A DNA stretch of 14,503 bases from UMGS973 sp964507795 (GTDB taxonomy: Bacteria; Bacillota; Clostridia; Peptostreptococcales; Anaerovoracaceae). The notes under the pieces are model-generated. The model saw nothing but the letters and a program-made list of their open reading frames with translations. It made no database searches and was not told where the DNA came from. Position numbers and translations under genes: made by a program. Location of the stretch: assembly GCA_964507795.1 (NCBI GenBank), contig CAZDQV010000050.1, positions 1 through 14,503 of the forward strand, given 5' to 3'. Below, piece after piece: positions 12,533-14,503 of the stretch (positions are counted from its first letter, which is position 1; each line of letters opens with the position of its first letter).

Positions 12533-12898
12533 ATGGAGTGGAGCTTTAAAGAAGGCATACCTATTTATACACAGATAATAGATAAGGTGAAGACAAGCAT
12601 TGCAAGTGGGCTTTATGAACCCGGGAGCAAGTTGCCATCCGTAAGAGATATGGCACTTGAAGCGGGAGTGAATCCCAATACAATGCAAAAGGCGTTTGCC
12701 CAGCTTGAGAGAGAGGGATTGCTTTATCCGGTAAGAACCAGCGGCAGATTCATAACCGAAGAGAAAGAAGTGCTTGATAATTTGAAAAAGAATCTGGGTA
12801 GAGAATATATAGAGGAATTGTTTGATAATCTTAAAAGACTTGGCATGACTAGAGAAGAAATAGTTGATGCAGTAAAGAACTGGAGTATGGAGGATTGA
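12533..12898 (+). CDS. GntR-family transcriptional regulator, YtrA type
   Basis: A 121-residue repressor. IPIYTQIIDKVKTSIASGLY (residues 9-28) leads into the winged helix-turn-helix GSKLPSVRDMALEAGVNPNT (31-50) and MQKAFAQLEREGLL, all standard for GntR. The short C-terminal part (about 75-121) is the helical dimerisation tail of the YtrA subfamily and too small for a ligand domain of the FadR or HutC type. YtrA regulators control ABC exporters that respond to cell-wall-active compounds, and the next two genes encode such a transporter. AAAGGAG lies five bases before the ATG. Confidence 0.92.
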   Translation: MEWSFKEGIPIYTQIIDKVKTSIASGLYEPGSKLPSVRDMALEAGVNPNTMQKAFAQLEREGLLYPVRTSGRFITEEKEVLDNLKKNLGREYIEELFDNLKRLGMTREEIVDAVKNWSMED

Positions 12899-12899
12899 A

Positions 12900-13595
12900 A
12901 TGAGTATATTACAATGTAAGAACCTGTCCAAAAGATATGGCAGCACAGAGGCATTAAAAAGCATCGATCTTGAGCTTGAGGCAGGGAAAATAGTTGGGCT
13001 GCTGGGGCCTAACGGCAGCGGCAAAACAACATTTATCAAACTGGCAAACGGACTTTTGAAGCCATCTGAGGGAGAAATGCTGATTGAAGGACTTAATCCG
13101 GGAAAGGAAACCAAGGCAATGGTTGCATATCTTCCGGACAGAGATTTTCTCCCGGAATATATGTCAGTAGGCCAGCTTATTAATTATTACAGTGATTTCT
13201 TTGAGGATATGAATACATCGAAAGCAGAAAAAATGCTCGATAACCTTGACATTGATAAAGACATGAAGCTCAAAAAAATGTCAAAGGGAACCAAGGAAAA
13301 AGTACAGCTCATACTTACCATGAGCAGGGATGCAAAAGTATATTTTCTTGACGAGCCGATAGCAGGTGTTGACCCTGCAGCCAGAGATTATATACTTCGG
13401 ACAATTATCACAAACTATAATCCGGATGCACTGGTGATTATAAGTACTCATCTGATAGCAGATGTTGAAAATGTACTTGATGATGTTGTATTCATCAAAG
13501 ACGGTAGAATAGTGTTTCACAGAGAAGCTGACATTATCCGCGAGCAGGAAGGTAAAAGCATAGACGGATTATTCAGGGAGGTGTTCAAATGTTAG
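12900..13595 (+). CDS. ABC transporter ATP-binding protein
   Basis: A 231-residue ATPase subunit of a probable exporter. Walker A is GPNGSGKT (residues 36-43), the signature is the degenerate MSKGTKEK (127-134), Walker B is VYFLDEP (147-153), D-loop AGVDP, and the H-loop His is 184. The Q-loop position reads YLPDRDF, so the usual Gln is replaced by Asp, a feature I associate with YtrB-like ATPases. The gene starts one base after the regulator stop, with GGAGG upstream, and overlaps the permease gene by 7 bases. Substrate unknown; role in resistance to membrane- or wall-active agents is inferred from the YtrA context. Confidence 0.92.
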   Translation: MSILQCKNLSKRYGSTEALKSIDLELEAGKIVGLLGPNGSGKTTFIKLANGLLKPSEGEMLIEGLNPGKETKAMVAYLPDRDFLPEYMSVGQLINYYSDFFEDMNTSKAEKMLDNLDIDKDMKLKKMSKGTKEKVQLILTMSRDAKVYFLDEPIAGVDPAARDYILRTIITNYNPDALVIISTHLIADVENVLDDVVFIKDGRIVFHREADIIREQEGKSIDGLFREVFKC

Positions 13596-14395
13596 GGGTA
13601 TTGTTGAAATATGAGTTGAAATCAGTAGGCAGGCTGATGCTGCCGATATATGGAGCCTTTATAGCGGTAAGCATATTGTTTGGCATATCACTGTTTGTGT
13701 GGGATGGCAGCGGGAATACTGATTCATTTGCAGGAGATGTTGCCATATCAATAACAGGGGTAATATATACATTGCTTGCAATTGCAATATTTGTGTTTAC
13801 AATAATCCTGATTATACAAAGGTTTTACAAAAACCTGCTTGGCAATGAAGGTTATCTTTGCTTCACACTTCCTGTAAGCACCAACGCTCACATTGCAAAC
13901 AAACTGATTTCTGCAGTTGTGTGGGCACTTTGCGGAATTGTAGTAGCGGGAATATCAATGGTTATACTTGTATTGTTCTTTGTGACGCCCGGTGAAATCT
14001 TTGAGGGAATTGACAGAGTGTTTAATGAAGTCCTGCTCTATATCGGCAGCGGTAAATTTACGCTTTATGCGGTTGAGCTGTTTGCCATTGCAGTGCTTGG
14101 CTGCGGGCAGTGCGCAATCAAAATATATGCCTCGATAGCTGCAGGACAGATTTGGACGAGCCACAGAGTGTTGGGTGCTGTTGCAGCATATATAGTGTTT
14201 GGAATATGCGAGGTCATACTTCTTAATATTGCAGACAAAATATGTGGAGGAAGCTTTAATCTTATTCTTACAGCTTCCGGTGACTACAGCATCAACGCTG
14301 CATTCCTGTTTATAATTGCAGTGCAGGCGGTGCTTGTTGCGGCATACTGGGCGGTGACATATCTGATGCTTGACAGAAAGTTGAATTTGCAATAG
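13589..14395 (+). CDS. ABC transporter permease
   Basis: A 268-residue integral membrane protein with about six hydrophobic segments: near residues 18-38, 52-75, 106-131, 155-180, 190-212 and 235-262. ELKSVGRLMLPIY at the N-terminus and FYKNLLGNEGYLCFTLPVS before the third segment are typical of ABC-2 type permeases of Gram-positive exporters. The start at 13589 overlaps the ATPase gene by 7 bases and has GGGAGG upstream. It would form the channel with the ATPase dimer. No separate extracellular binding protein is encoded nearby. Confidence 0.85.
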   Translation: MLGVLLKYELKSVGRLMLPIYGAFIAVSILFGISLFVWDGSGNTDSFAGDVAISITGVIYTLLAIAIFVFTIILIIQRFYKNLLGNEGYLCFTLPVSTNAHIANKLISAVVWALCGIVVAGISMVILVLFFVTPGEIFEGIDRVFNEVLLYIGSGKFTLYAVELFAIAVLGCGQCAIKIYASIAAGQIWTSHRVLGAVAAYIVFGICEVILLNIADKICGGSFNLILTASGDYSINAAFLFIIAVQAVLVAAYWAVTYLMLDRKLNLQ

Positions 14396-14434
14396 CAGAG
14401 AATGGAAAAAAGTTTGGTTAAGGAATAATAGAAA

Positions 14435-14461
14435 TTACGGCAGGCATGATGTCTGCCGTAA
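14435..14461. terminator. Hairpin after the permease gene
   Basis: TTACGGCAG (14435-14443) and CTGCCGTAA (14453-14461) form a perfect 9-bp stem with a 9-base loop. Only AAATTT follows, so termination strength is doubtful, though its place 39 bases after the stop fits an operon end. Nothing recognisable follows to the window end. Confidence 0.5.
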
Positions 14462-14503
14462 AATTTACCACTTGTTATATACTTTTTCGGCAAATCCGAT
14501 AAA

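Noticed and set aside
12530..13114. A 194-codon minus-strand frame opposite the GntR and ABC genes.
   Set aside because: The plus strand encodes two clear protein families there with good ribosome binding sites; the reverse frame has no family resemblance.

Overview
The window looks like a chromosomal segment of an anaerobic, moderately AT-rich Firmicute of the class Clostridia. The reasons are a histidine-degradation operon that ends in separate cyclodeaminase and formiminotransferase genes, a four-subunit ferredoxin-dependent 2-oxoacid oxidoreductase, strong AGGAGG ribosome binding sites, a Bacillus-type LexA box, and a YtrA-type GntR/ABC exporter operon. The genus cannot be named from sequence alone.

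Layout. Positions 2-1922 hold the end of a hut operon: 3' part of hutI, fchA-type cyclodeaminase, ftcD. Positions 1923-3030 are a rearranged intergenic region. It contains a small antisense-overlapped gene pair that I read as a candidate SOS-controlled type I toxin-antitoxin module (2015-2315), a truncated IS1182-type insertion sequence (2438-2837), a chimeric copy of ftcD pieces (2838-2912), and what is probably the displaced original ftcD terminator (2923-2955). Positions 3031-5074 hold an RloA/RloB (AbiL-like) defence pair with its own promoter and terminator; rloB is broken by one in-frame TAA. Positions 5121-8011 carry an overlapping operon for the alpha, beta, ferredoxin-like and gamma subunits of a 2-oxoacid:ferredoxin oxidoreductase, preceded by two GntR-like palindromes.

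Positions 8033-8581 encode RNase HI on the minus strand. Positions 8681-9960 encode a WalJ/YycJ-type metallo-beta-lactamase protein and RlmH. Positions 10054-10371 encode an ArsR-like regulator on the minus strand. Positions 10515-12387 form an operon of a DHFR-like orphan protein, a lipoprotein nuclease with a zinc-ligand-like C-terminus, and a flavodoxin-type reductase. Positions 12456-14395 form a YtrA-type GntR regulator/ABC ATPase/permease operon with a 14-bp perfect inverted repeat over its promoter.

How they work together. The hut genes convert histidine-derived formiminoglutamate to glutamate and one-carbon folates. The oxidoreductase couples 2-oxoacid oxidation to reduced ferredoxin. 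The metabolic and housekeeping genes look intact. The accessory stretch of roughly 3.1 kb between ftcD and the oxidoreductase operon is where rearrangement, decay and possible novelty are concentrated. The strongest candidate for something undescribed is the 35-codon cationic peptide gene. It has a LexA box on its -35 element, an antisense RNA gene over its 3' end, and short complementarities between the antisense terminator loop and the mRNA leader.
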